A DNA stretch of 64,000 nucleotides from Typha latifolia (taxonomy: Eukaryota > Streptophyta > Magnoliopsida > Poales > Typhaceae), in contig CM034102.1 in the NCBI GenBank assembly GCA_019914945.1, forward strand, positions 10,095,501 to 10,159,500. Reading direction: 5' to 3'. Position numbers and translations under genes: made by a program. Of the stretch, positions 46,431 to 57,889 are shown piece after piece. The notes beneath the pieces were generated by a model. It was not told the DNA's origin. It saw only the letters and a program-made list of their open reading frames with translations, and searched no databases. Each line of letters begins with the position of its first letter. Positions within the stretch are counted from its first letter, which is position 1.

Positions 46431-46839
46431 AAGATCTACAAGAAAAGGTAATGATTATAATATTTTATAGTATTTTATAAAATAGTATTGTTTACTAATG
46501 TTCATATACTTTTTTTCTTATTAGGACAAATAGTATCAATTATTTAGGATTTTGAATAATCTGAAGATGTTGATTTACACTTGGTTCCATATTTAACTTC
46601 ACAAGATTTAAGGGGGAGTAATCATATTGTAAGTATTTTTTACTTTATATTTTAAGTTGATTAATCTAGTTTCTTTATATTACTTTTAAGTTAGTTAATT
46701 TAGTTTCATTTATTTTGCAGATGTACTTGATAAGGAGGATTGTTTGAATGGTTGGATGTTTTGATGTTTTATTCCTCTCTAACTTTGGAATGTTGATACG
46801 CTTTAAACTTGGTTAATTTTATTTGTTGAAGTTCATGTA

Positions 46840-47090
46840 AACTTGTGTCTAGATTCTAAACTTTATTTTGATGGATATTTTATTTGCTTTCGTGGTTAAT
46901 AATGTGAACTTGTGCAAGGATAATTTATTTATTTTTATGGTTAACAATGTGAACTTGTACAAGAATATTATATTTGTTTTTATAGTTGACAATGTGAACT
47001 TGTGCAAAGATTTTATATTTGCTGTTATGGTTGACAATATGAACTTCTGCAAAAATATTTTATTTGCTTTTATGGTTGACAAAGTTAGAA
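46840..47090. repeat. Short tandem repeat of about 60 bp near the hAT 3' end
   Basis: Four to five degenerate units each containing 'gttgacaatgtgaacttgtgcaa'-like text (46900, 46950, 46990, 47030). Because the unit length is close to a multiple of three, both strands stay open for about 78 codons. No protein is inferred. Confidence 0.7.
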
Positions 47091-47289
47091 TCTCATTATT
47101 GTTGTAATTTTTGGGTCAAGATTTTTGCTTAGGTATGTTACTATATCTATTACATATTATTATTATGTAAGATGTCTTCTTATGGTTGATAAAGTTAGAA
47201 TCTTACTAAGATGTCTTTTTAGTGGTTATCTTTTAAGAATAAATATGACATAAAAACTTACATGCTATATGTCTAAGTTGGAATGTCAT

Positions 47290-47540
47290 AATTTGTTTAA
47301 AATTTGATACGTATCCGTTTAAGATCCAAAAATTTATCTAAAAACTATCTGATTCGTATCCGAAAACTATATATTTGTATCTGAAAACTATCTAATCTAT
47401 ATCTAAAAATTATCTGTATCCGTTTTCTTAGGATATAGTTTTAATTTTTGCTATCCGTCAAATATCTGTATCCGAATCCGTATCCGGATAAAAAAATATG
47501 GATCTAGATATGGGTTGAGCACTATCCGATCCGTATACGA
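47290..47540. repeat. Right subterminal repeats of the hAT element
   Basis: Repeated tatccg and aaaactatc words ending in ccgatccgtatacgatcc, mirroring the left end. Confidence 0.7.
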
Positions 47541-49639
47541 TCCGTTTTCACCCCCCTACTAGTACTGGTCTCAACATCATGCCCAAAGGCTCAAAGCATA
47601 CTCTGCCACCCGTAAGGAGTATCTCAAATATAACCATACCCTGCCACCCGCTAAGGTATCAACATCCATCTAGACCGAGTACCCTTCTAGTTGATAGAAA
47701 CCTCGTGAGGATAACTCGCCATATATGCGCACACAGACTAACGACCTCGAACGTAAGGCTAATAGGATCGCGACTATGTCGAGCGATCAATCATTTACCA
47801 AGCGCGTCCTAACCATCGCGCCCACTCGGATATCCTCACGCTTTCTATCAACTATCCTATCAATCACATTTCATGCTTTTCTTCTAAATGACAGATCATA
47901 TGCATATATCTAGTACGATAACAAGTCAATGCATAACAGAAATTTAGGTGGAACAAAAATCAAGAAAAAATGATACAATATAGTCTCCAATCTATGCATA
48001 TTTATGCTATAGATTGACTAGACATAAAATTATAACAGTATAGTCACCTTTAATCATCTCTATTTATCATCATCATACTCATACTTAAGATCAGCCTAAT
48101 TACATGTATGATAAAAATATGCTCGACTGTAACCATCTCTAGATAAAGTCATATTATCATGCTGTAGGCCAAAACATGCATGTACATAATATATAATATA
48201 ACCTAATTTAAGAAAAGCGTCTATGGGATAAGATTACTCATTTCTTATCAGATACCCAAGACATGTATCCCTCACGCCCATCAATCAATCATCACTTATC
48301 GCTAGTGAGATCCCGGTGATCTCAAATAAGGGGGTTCGGAGTCTGAAAATATTTAAGTAACATAAAGTTAGTTGTTTATCCGATTATAATTCGTTCGAGT
48401 AAAATATAATATTTTATTAGGTTTAAAATTGATTAGATTCATAGGATAAATTTAATTGTGATAATATTAATATGCTATTGCCATAATTTATATTTAATAA
48501 AAATCCTACTTTGCTAATTATAGAATACGAAATAACAATATAGTAATTTATCTCTTTTTTGTAAATAACCAAAGACGACTATATATATGATTTAATAAAG
48601 ATATAATTAAAAAATAGTATTATTAATACTTATTTTGTAATACCTACTCTAATTTAATTAATTATAAATTATACGCAAAATAGTCATTATCCTATTATAC
48701 ATTTTAAGTCTAGTATTTTATTTTATACAAACTATTAGACAATAATAATATACTAGAAATAGTTATATAAAATATAAATATAAATGTAAGATTATTATCA
48801 ACAAGACTACATATATTAATCTAATAAATAATAACTAACTATAAATAAATTTATAGGCAATATTTATAATTATAATAAATAAATTATTATACTAAAATAC
48901 TTAGTAAATTATATTAGTGAGTGTAAATTATCAAAATAATTAATTATCTAAATAGACTAATTTACCTAACATTGGAAAATAATTATATAATTAACATTAA
49001 AAAATAATAATCCTCTTTGAAATAAGAGGAGGAACCGAGAATGGAGAAGAAAGGAAGAAGAAAAGAAAGAAAGAAAGAAAAGAAGGAAGAAGAAGAAGAG
49101 AAGAGAAAGAGGAGGGGAGGAAAGTGCGGACCCGGGCCGGCGAGGAGGGCACCGGCCGCTGCTGGGCTCTTGCCGGCGGCTCGGCTCCGAAGAGCCCGAG
49201 CTCGGGTGTGAGTAAGAGAGAGAGAGAGAGTGAGAGAGAGAGAGAGTGAGAGAGAGAGAGAGTGAGAGAGAGAGAGAGTGAGAGAGAGGGAGGGAGAGGG
49301 GCTCACCGACACTTGAGGAGGTGGCAATGGTGGTTTCCAAGGACAGCGGCAGTGGTGGTAGGCTGGCCTCGACAAGAGAGAGAGAGGCCGATAGAGAGAG
49401 AGAAAGAGAGATTTAAAAGGAGAGAGAGAGACGGTGGGGACTTTGGCACTGCGATTGTGATATTGGTGGGCCCACCAAAGCTAGCTGGCTTGGCCTGGTT
49501 GGCCGGGCCGGCGACTGCAGGTGCATGGCACCCTCAGCTCGCGCCACCCCAGCATGGCATGAGGCCGGCCACATCGTGCCATGCAAATTTTTTTTTTTTT
49601 TTTTTTTTTTAGGATAGGTTGTTACACACACAAGCTGTC

Positions 49640-51535
49640 CTCCCTCTCTTAGAGGACAATAAGCATAGGTTGTCCGTTTATAACATGCTATGTGAATCAT
49701 CTTCCATACCTTCAATTCCTTCATATTCAAGCTTCTAGCAGGAACTCTGACAAGTCGTAGTCGGTTTGGTTCAAGCACTGGTGTTGGATTGTCCACCGTC
49801 TTCGGGTTCCCTCATAGCTTCTGCCTAAGAGCATTGATGGCTTCCTTGTGGCTATCTGGCGGCCTTCCTTCTCCTGCCAACATTGGCCAAGTGCGTGTAA
49901 CCACTATCCCTTCATGCATGATCTTGTAGGGATATCGTCCCTCCCCATGCAACGTGGGGCCTTTTCCTTTGGTAATCCTCACATAGGCTAATCATGAGGG
50001 TCTATTGTTATCTACTCCCAATCTAATTGATAGCCCATTAATGATGGCCATTCCTTTCTCCATAATCAGTATATTTATCGCTTCTTGAGTGGCTTCCTCT
50101 AAGCTTTCTCTCTTATTCTCTAGTAAGTGCACCTTGTGACGTGTTGCCTATCCAATCCTTTTTGCCTTCTTTTTTGCTGCCTCATGCTGTGGTAAGAGCG
50201 ATCTAAGCCTTAGGTTTGCCTTCGGCTGGGCTAGTTATTACCTCAGGCATGACTTGAGGACAGCCCAAGGAAGGTTGTCCTTCATCTATTTTGCCTTTGC
50301 CTTTGTAACTCTTGGTACAATGTCTTTCCCTTTGCTTCAGCTCAAACTCGAAAGGGAGCGACTATTTGATTCTTTCACCGGAATTGACGTCATTAGGCCT
50401 GTTGCCCACACTGTGGTGGATGCTTCCCTCACCTTTGCACATCGAGGGTGCCGTCCTCCTAATAGCCTTGGGCCTTGAGGTAGCCTAGTGGTTGACTTTG
50501 GCTTGAGCGTTGGTCCTATCAGTTGGAACTGGTTGAGGCCAGTTTAGATTTCCTCGAGCTTTGTGTTGATTGTGCTAGAACACTCCTCGCTCTTCACCAG
50601 ACGGTGCACTACAGTTTGTACATTGAGGTGGCCTCTCCTCCTCCACATTCATGGTATTAGTATCTTCTACTTTCTTCCTTGGGCTTGTAGTCGATCATGC
50701 GGTTCGTTTTCCATAGTCTGTTTCCTCTCCAAGCAGCTGCCCGCTTTGTGACTTATCCATCCACAGTGATAGCAAAATGATGAAATACTTTTGTAGACGA
50801 CACGTTGGTCCACCTTGTCCTCCTTTAGCCCTAGCCATACCACCATTTTCAGTGGCTTCCTTAGATAAACTTTGATGCAAACCCTAGCAAATCTACTTCA
50901 AAGTAGGCCGCTATCAGTATCAAGGCCTCCAGCTCCCAATATTTTAAACATGGAGAAGATTATGGAGTTGGATCCATACCGCAATAGTAGCAAAAGCTTC
51001 TCATGAAGGTCTAAAGTTATTTTGTCGTGGTATGAGGTTAAGGACCTTGCCTTGGATTGTCCATGGGTCGTTGGCTAGAGCATAAGTCATATCTTTAGCC
51101 TATTCAAATTTGAATACGTAGTAGCCATTCGCCATGTCCGTAAGTTGGCTAGAGTAGATCTCAGACGGGTTAAGAGTATACCTCTCCTTAAGAGTCTCCC
51201 AAGCAAGGCAAGCCTCTACCTTGCTCGATCACCACACAATCTTCTGTTTGTTATTGGATTTGTGTTAGAATCTTCTCTGGAATAAAATCTGTTTGCGCTT
51301 AGGTGTGTTTACGCCCAACAGCTATAGATGCCCACGTTCTCCGTGGACCAGCAGACTGGCTCTGGACTCTTGTGAGATTTTTGCCTCCTTCGCATCTCTG
51401 GGCTTAGCTACCTTAGATGAAGTAGTCCTTCTAAGCTATACATCTTCACACTCGGCAGCCACCGGAGGTTCCATTCTCACTTTCCTTTTCCAAATCCCCC
51501 AGACCCCTCTCAGCATTAAGTTTGAGGAATAGTTC
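49640..51535 (-). pseudogene. DUF4283 / CCHC zinc-knuckle ORF1-like relic
   Basis: On the minus strand, text near 50890-50750 reads A-R-V-C-I-K-V then W-L-G-L-K and C-Y-H-C-G-W-I-S-H-K-A-G-S-C, the end of a DUF4283-like domain followed by a CX2CX4HX4C knuckle. A possible ATG start lies at 51533. In plants this pairing is typical of the first ORF of L1-like LINEs and of related domesticated genes. Frames are interrupted, so it looks dead. No endonuclease or reverse transcriptase was found downstream. Confidence 0.55.
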
Positions 51536-51796
51536 ATTTTGGGTAAACTAATTTAGGAACAGTGCTTGCTTGATAAAAAAAAAAAAAACTCCAGGAATTC
51601 AAGAGTGAAACTACCCTCAGGTAGAACGTGCCAAAGTATTAGGGAGTCAATTTTCCAGCATTTCAATTTCAAAAAAAAAATTTTCCAGCACGAGTGTTAC
51701 CAATCTCAGTCGGCAGCAGGTAGCAAATCAATTTGAGCAAACACCTACCTCTGTCCATCTCTACACGCCGTCACGCCCCCTTCTCTCCTCTTCACC

Positions 51797-51798
<2 letters not shown>

Positions 51799-51844
<46 letters not shown>
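51799..51844 (+). promoter_or_regulatory. (CT)23 tract upstream of the 7TM gene
   Basis: A pure CT run of about 46 bp lying 127 bp before the start codon. Such tracts in plant 5' UTRs or core promoters act as pyrimidine patches or as GAGA-type binding sites; which applies here is inference. Confidence 0.6.
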
Positions 51845-51848
<4 letters not shown>

Positions 51849-51970
51849 TCCGGCGGGGCCCACCGAGTCCTTGCTATTTCCGATCAGAAGAGGGGTGGCG
51901 ATGCGGTTCTAAGCCCCCGTCCTCTTCCTCCACTCTTCTCGAGATCTCCTCTCTTCTTCCCTTCTCTTCC

Positions 51971-52143
51971 ATGGATCTCCTCCTTGCCCTTCTCTCCGCC
52001 CTCCTCGTCCTCCTTGGTGGCGTAAGCGTCGACGCCTCGATCCACACGTACGACCTCGAGCCATTCAAGGAAGTCGGCAATGCCTTCCTCCTCTCCGGCG
52101 GCAGCGAGGGGATCGTCGCCTCCGTCCGCAGCTCCTACATCAA
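51971..52143 (+). CDS. CAND7-like: 7TM gene exon 1: signal peptide and start of luminal domain
   Basis: 173 bp, 57 codons and two bases, GC-rich. Ends at Y-I-K with donor gtaaac. Confidence 0.88.
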
Positions 52144-54724
52144 GTAAACTCCTATGCAACCTCTTTGTCTTACAACCCAAATCTATTTAATTGGGTACCG
52201 CTTACTCCTAATTTTCTCCAATGTTGAAGCGAAGCCACTTGATTGCTAATTGCCATCTTTTTCAGCCAGATCTTGGTAACTTTGGAAGTGGATTATTTGG
52301 ATCTTGCTTTGACTTCGGAAATAAGATATTAGTTCTAGCATGGGTAGCATGCAAACGAATCTTAGGAATTTGGTGAGACGAATGATTAACTCCTAATGTT
52401 CGAATTCGTATTGGCTGGAATTGGTTGTTTCGTGGAGGGTGGATATGAGTATGTAGATGAGTGAGAAAAATGAGATCTGTCAATGTGGGTTTAAATTGAA
52501 CTAGAGATGATTTATAGCTGGGAGCGAGTTCAGTGAGTAAAGGATGAGATGGTTAGTACTTCGTTTTGTTGGTATTCTATTTTTTATTTTTCAGATTGTT
52601 AAAGTGTATGCTGTGAAGAGATGACAGGGCCATTAGATGGGCGGAAAATATGTGAGTATTTTAAAAGGCGATTGTTTGGTAAATCATGCATCCATATCGC
52701 AAAGAGGATGGAAAAAATGGTACCAGATTGACCTCTACATAAAACAGTGGGATTGCAAACTTGTACTGATTTCATGAAAGATTTGGTTTATGATTGAACG
52801 GTTAATTGGGAAAGCTAGATATTTCTTGTTTAGTAAATAGAAATATCTTGTATTTTGTAAGTCACTAAGTTGTAAGTACAATATTCAATATCTGAAAGCA
52901 ATGCAAGTGTTGCTTTCTTCTTTACCTTATTTCTTTCCTTATTTAGTGCAATTTTGAACTGGGCCTAGCTCCACTTGTTAAAGAGAAGTACAAAACACTG
53001 TTCTAAGGCTCAATCTTCTGAAGGATTTTAACAGTCTATTGTTAACTTTTTAGACCGCACTAAGTGACTATCATGTGGAACCTTTCAGGTTCTTTAGATT
53101 AGTGAGTGAGTTGACCGAATCCTCACTTACTGAGAGACTATTTAATCCTAATGGCTTAACCTGGATTTGTTGGTTGCATTACTCTCAGGCTTAATAATAT
53201 TCATCTTTTAGACATTTTATGATAACTTTATTCTGTGCACTTTTTAAGACCTTCATTTTTTGGAAAACATAACATGAGTAACATCTGAGCTGTCATTATT
53301 TTAACTAAAATATCTAATTATAACAATTACAATCGGAATGATCCTAACAATGGAGCACCCTACTTGTAGGATGTATGGCCCTTTTAACTTGCAGTTTTAT
53401 AACTCGGTGAATTACTTATGACATTGTTCCATTTTTCAGCATGTTTGTCATGTCAGAATAATTATCATGAAGAAATTTCATCTCATACAATAATTCTGTT
53501 TTATTTTTTATCTTCTTGTCTAACTGAATAATAATATTAGGTTTGACAATGTCACTTTCTGGAGGAGCAAGGAAGCAGCTGAACAACATTCAAGCATGGA
53601 GCATAGTACTGGTTTGATCCAGGCGATCATATTTGAAGCAGCTGATCGGGATAACATTGGAGGATCTGCTTATGGCGGACAAAGGTCCATATGTTGCACC
53701 CCTGACCTTGCTAAGCTTGAGGGTTGCAAACAAGGGGAAGTCATTAGGAGACCATCATCTGTGGATCTCAACTGGCCTGTTGTTCTAAGTACACACTTTA
53801 GTGCCAATGACTTGTTCGCCAATTTGGACCCTCAACAGGTACATATTTCAAAGACAGGAATGTATAACTTGTTCTTCATCTCCTGTGATCCAAAGCTGAG
53901 AGGACTCATGATGAGTGGAAAGACAATCTGGAAAAATCCTGGTGGTTATTTACCAGGACGAATGGCTCCTTTAATGACATTTTATGTATTCATGTCACTG
54001 GCATATCTGCTACTCAGTGTTATCTGGTTTGTGCAATACATAAGGTTTTGGAGGGACATACTGACAATTCAGAACTGGATCACTCTAGTTATTGCCCTTG
54101 GCTTGTTTGAAATGACTCTATGGTACTTTGAGTATTTGAACTTCAATAGCACTGGTGTAAGGCCTGTGGGGATTACAACTTGGGTAGTCACTGTGGGAGC
54201 TATCAGGAAAACAATTTCAAGTTTACTTATCCTTTCTATTTCCATGGGTTATGGTGTTGTCCGTCCAACTCTGGGAGGTCTTAAGTCAAAGGTGCTTCTT
54301 CTTGGTGTAACATATTTTTTGGCATCAGAATTGCTGGATATTGCAGAAAATGTTGGTACCATCAATGATATTTCAGGGAAAGCAAGGCTTTTCCTTGTTC
54401 TTCCGGATGCCTTTTTGCATGCTTTTCTCATTCTATGGATCTTCACATCTCTTTCTCGGACCCTTGAAAAGCTACAGGTATCAAGAATAGAGTTCTCTGC
54501 TAGATTAACCTATAACCTCTTTCATCCTGCTTTTTACGGATATATTCCCTTTTCGTTTTTGCTCTTTTATTTAATTTTTGTGGGTCTACCTGTGCTCTCT
54601 AACTTGGCTATATTTTGTCACCTTTTAGACGAGGAGAAGTTCTGTGAAGCTAGACATATACAGGAAGTTTACTAATTCATTGGCAGTTGCCGTGATTGCT
54701 TCAGTTTCTTGGATAGGTTATGAG
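51971..54724 (+). CDS. CAND7-like: Lung-7TM (GPR107/108, CAND6/7-like) membrane protein, 3' end not in window
   Basis: Exons 51971-52143, 53541-54477 and 54629-54724 join in frame through GT/AG junctions to 402 codons. The first 22 residues are a signal peptide (M-D-L-L-L-A-L-L-S-A). A luminal N-terminal domain of about 175 residues follows, with a Cys-Cys pair (S-I-C-C-T-P, about 107-112) and a C-D-P near 173, then membrane segments at about 203-226, 236-255, 271-296, 309-327, 343-365 and a sixth at 387-400. Relatives are about 430-440 aa and end in a seventh segment and an acidic tail; these are absent up to 64000. Family members work in the Golgi/secretory route or as candidate G-protein-coupled receptors. 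The next donor is gtacaa at 54725. Start chosen as the first ATG giving a signal peptide. Confidence 0.9.
52144..53540. other. Intron 1 of the 7TM gene, no feature seen
   Basis: 1.4 kb of AT-rich sequence between the gtaaac donor and the atattag acceptor. No open frame or repeat was recognised. Confidence 0.6.
53541..54477 (+). CDS. CAND7-like: 7TM gene exon 2: luminal domain and membrane segments 1-5
   Basis: 937 bp. Begins F-D-N-V-T-F-W-R after the acceptor atattag and ends R-T-L-E-K-L-Q before the donor gtatca. The frame stays open past the donor to 54675, but the relatives continue with the next exon instead. Confidence 0.92.
54629..54724 (+). CDS. CAND7-like: 7TM gene exon 3: membrane segment 6
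   Basis: 96 bp, 32 codons: T-R-R-S-S-V-K-L-D-I-Y-R-K-F-T-N and then A-V-A-V-I-A-S-V-S-W-I-G-Y-E, as expected after exon 2. Acceptor ccttttag. Confidence 0.9.
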
Positions 54725-55334
54725 GTACAAAAGATTTTGGTTGAATTGAATCTCTTACACAAGCTGATTCTTTACATGTTTCTACATTTTACTATTCAAT
54801 TAAGAAGTATTATGCTTTTCATCTAATTGCTTAATAAATTTCATTAGGATTTAGTATTTTCTATAGAATCTGATGATTTAAGTATTAAATGTTTCTGGAC
54901 ATGCTGCGCTTGCATGCTACATTGATAGAATGTCGGGACTGATGATACGGATTTTGCATAGGCCTCATAGAATAGATGTCAACCTGTGTCAAGCATGATG
55001 CATGCTGAATATGCAAACTTTGGGGGATTCCTTCTTTTTTGAGCTAAAAGAGCTTGGCAAGTCTTCCTAAACTCTTTTACTCATTGCCTGAAGGATCAGA
55101 AGGTGGGCGATGATGGAGACTATTTAAATTTGAAAGAACTTTATTCTCTTGCTATTTTATCTCCAAAATTTATATCTTAATGCTACTTTCTCTTTTCTTC
55201 ATTTTTTTTAATTTTTAATTTTTCATGAGCAGGTAGTACTTTACCTATTGTAAGCTTCAAAATTGGATGAAAGTTGAGCAATATAAAATATCATAATCTT
55301 TTCCATAAATTTTGACCTTTACTAGTTAAATTAA

Positions 55335-56260
55335 TGTTATGACCCAATCTCGGCTATCGATTCAAGTTCGTGTGTAGGAAGGCAGTCCGCGTAGTTGGAG
55401 GAGAATATTCATCAGATATTCTTCTATAGCTAGAAAATTACTAAACCATATGGGTTTGTTTCGTAACTTCCTAATCTATAATTTTAATATTTACACCCAT
55501 TGCTGATTCGGACTTTAGCTAGGGCTAAAAGCGGCAAAAATCCGATAGAGGTGTTGATGATGGGTGGTGGTGATGAAGGTGGAGATAGAGTGGACATGTG
55601 TTATAGATAGGGTTTGCACATAGTGTAGTAAGGTGAAGGAAGAGAGGGAAGAAGGTGTCGGAGTCCTAAGAAGGAGGGAGGGTCCCGACAGACGAAAGAG
55701 GCTAGAGGTAACCGGCAGCAAGATGCCACGCGGCTAGGGATTAAGCGAGGAAGAAGAAGTTTTAGATTAGAGGGGAGAAGATAGGTTAAAATGATAATTC
55801 CTTTGATAAAACCCTAATGAGGCTACCTTTCACATATTTAGAGGCTAGCATAACAACCAAACAATTAAGAAAAATAATCTTAATACAATTATTCTCGTTG
55901 AAAGCATTCAAATAGCCTCACGAGGCATCCGAACTGCCAAATCAATGTCTCTGTATTTGCAAACGCAATGCAAGCATTCAAACGTCCATTTTTGGCGTTT
56001 GAACGATCCTTCCTGGGGTTCGAACATCCAAATCAGTGTCTCTAAATGTGTGAACACAATGCAGGCCTTCGAATGACGCTTTCAAATGCCCAAATTGGTG
56101 TCTCTGTATGTGCGAACGCGATACAAGTGTTCAAACGCCGCGTTTGAACGCCTCAGTTGGAAATCCTTATTTATCAAGAAAAATAAGAAATTGAAACAAG
56201 AAATTGAATCATAAGTTGTAGTAGTGCACGAGGTGGTTAGGTCCGGTCCGTATCACATTA
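55335..56260 (-). repeat. 3' LTR of the gypsy element
   Basis: Matches 60629-61477. Its minus-strand start is taatgtgatacgg (ancestral tgatgtg) and it ends gggtcataaca. It carries the palindrome module at 55905-56160 with three repeats of a 'gtctctgtat.tgcgaacgc' unit. Confidence 0.85.
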
Positions 56261-56466
56261 TTCCACCATGCTTCCACTCAATTTGTCCTCAAAATGCAAA
56301 ATTGGAAAAGCGGTCTATCAAAGTTATCTTAGGTTCCCAAGTGGTTTGATTGGATGTCCGTCCAGCCTAGCGCACCAGCACCTTTATAATCAGCCTTCCA
56401 TCATGTGTGACCTTTCTTCGTGCTAAGATCTTCTCGGGTGGGGGCTCGAGCACCTCTGCAACTGTC

Positions 56467-56885
56467 TCAACCGGTCCAATCCATGCTCTCAAGCTTAGAT
56501 ACATGGAAGATCAGGTGAACTCGAGATGACTTGGGCAAGTCAAGCCTATATGCTATAGCTTTCGCCTTCTCTTGAATCTGAAATGGACAAAGAAATGATG
56601 GGCTAATTTTTGGTTCTGAATGGGTCAAACTAAGACTTGTTGATACGGTTGGAGCCGAACATAGACCCAATTGCTCACTTCGTAGCTTCGATCTTGATGC
56701 TTGTGGTCATACACTTGCTTCATTTGGTTCTGCGCTGCTACTAAGTGAAGCTTGAATCGCTTGAGTACTTTATCCCGTTTTGATAGCACCTCATCTATGT
56801 CGAAATGGCCCGATAGGCTCGATCGGTCATAGGATCGCAATGTGGGAGACGTGCGTCCATAGACCGTCTCGAAGGGTGTTATCAC
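56467..56885 (-). pseudogene. Integrase C-terminal part and end domain of gypsy pol
   Basis: Two overlapping frames: 56885-56625 reads M-I-T-P-F-E-T-V-Y-G-R-T-S-P through A-A-Q-N-Q-M-K-Q-V-Y-D-H and G/S-N-W-V-Y-V-R-L-Q-P-Y; 56670-56467 includes Y-R-L-D-L-P-K-S-S-R-V-H and F-H-V-S-K-L. This is the usual order before the chromodomain. A frameshift separates them. Confidence 0.8.
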
Positions 56886-57039
56886 AATGGCGGTGTGGTG
56901 AGCCGTGTTGTATGAGTATTTAGCTCAAGGAAGATAAGTTAGCCATCTCTTGGGTTGCACTCTGGCAAAACATGACAAATATTGCTCAAAACAGCGACTA
57001 ACCACTTAGGATTGCCCGTCGGTATGAGAATGGTATGCC

Positions 57040-57770
57040 AAGCTCAATTTGAGTTAAGTCCCTTGTTGCTTGAAGTACTCTTGCCAAAAGTACTCACAAA
57101 AATTGAGTCACGATCTGAAACTATAGATCTTGGCATGCCAGGCAATTGGGCTACTTCTTTCACAAAAAATTATGCTACCTTCTTTACGGTGCACGAGTGT
57201 GTTAGAGTTGAAAAGTGAACACTCTTCATCAACCCGTCGACCACCACCATTATCATTGGTTTGGAAGGAGCAGCAGTTGCAGCAGCCTCGCTGGTTTGGT
57301 TGAGTCCGCCTTGGTGTGTTGATAGACTTTACAAGCTCGAATATAGGCTAGTACTTCTTTTCTCATTTTAGCCGTGCTGCGATAGTGCATAGTTGACCCG
57401 GTTCTTAGTCCCCTTCTTGTACACCAATTAGTAGTCGTAGCCCAGCAACTTTTCCACTCACGGCTGCTGTGCCAGAATGTCAATCTGCTGCCCAAGAAAA
57501 TATGGCAGGATCCGTTGATTAGTACACACCACGAATTGCCGTTCAATGAGATACGGTCTCCATTTTGTGACGTGGATAATAGCGAGCATCTCTTGCTTGT
57601 AGGTAGGCACCATTTAATTCTTCATCGACAATGCCTTGCTCATATATGCCACGGGCCTTCATTGTTGTATAAGAATGACCCCAATTCTAGCCCTAGACGT
57701 GTTGTATTCCACCACAGAAGGCTTGATAAAATTAGGTAGTGCCGTTGTCATTACCGTCTTCAATTCATCA
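57040..57770 (-). pseudogene. RNase H and integrase core fragments of gypsy pol
   Basis: R-P-V-A-Y-M-S-K-A-L-S-M-K-N marks RNase H (57620-57670). At 57310 the frame passes straight to M-I-M-V-V-V-D-G-L-M-K-S and then S-D-R-D-S-I-F-V (57100), so the integrase zinc finger and first core Asp region are largely deleted. Confidence 0.75.
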
Positions 57771-57889
57771 ATTGCCCTTGTTGCTGCCTCAGTTCATTGG
57801 AACTCCCCCATTTTTAGTAGTGATGTCAAGGGGCGGCAATCTTGCCATAGTTGGCATTAAACCGACTGTAATAACCCATCAATCTAAGA

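Larger units (their letters stand above)
38781..47566 (+). mobile_element. hAT-superfamily DNA transposon, 8.77 kb, with nested insertions
   Basis: Termini taggtgtgaaaatgg (38789) and ccgttttcacccccctA (to 47558) are inverted repeats of hAT type. The 8-bp flanks ttggtacc (38781-38788) and ctagtact (47559-47566) match at 5 of 8, all three differences being transitions, as expected of an aged target duplication. Both ends are filled with ggatacggat-type subterminal repeats (38820-39050 and 47290-47540). A decayed transposase lies at 44880-46430. The interior also holds a solo LTR (39072-42050), a minisatellite (42150-42660) and a truncated gypsy LTR (42967-43850). Confidence 0.8.
37807..49626 (-). 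repeat. 3-kb LTR (Del/Tekay-like) interrupted by a hAT transposon
   Basis: Left part 37807-38788 and right part 47567-49626 are two pieces of one LTR. It begins tgtaacgccccc on plus (the 3' end of a minus-strand LTR) and ends ggttgttaca near 49626. Joined across the hAT insertion the text is continuous with the third copy at 33.6 kb. The right part includes (GA)n runs (49217-49300, 49376-49430) and a 24-base T run (49588-49611). The long LTR and the TGTAAC start recall Del/Tekay elements; that is inference. No flanking duplication was found, so the right edge is uncertain. Confidence 0.65.

Noticed and set aside
46849..47107. Frames of 77-79 codons on both strands near the hAT end
   Set aside because: A repeat with unit length close to a multiple of three keeps both strands open; the residues are just repeats.
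48966..49612. Open frames of 116-130 codons on both strands
   Set aside because: They are translations of (GA)n/(CT)n runs inside the 3-kb LTR and have no domain content.
54249..54446. Antisense frame inside the 7TM exon 2
   Set aside because: Shadow of the real coding strand; no start context or homology.
54478..54675. Read-through C-terminus of the 7TM exon 2 frame
   Set aside because: The frame is open past the donor, but exon 3 restores the expected family sequence with correct splice sites and phase.
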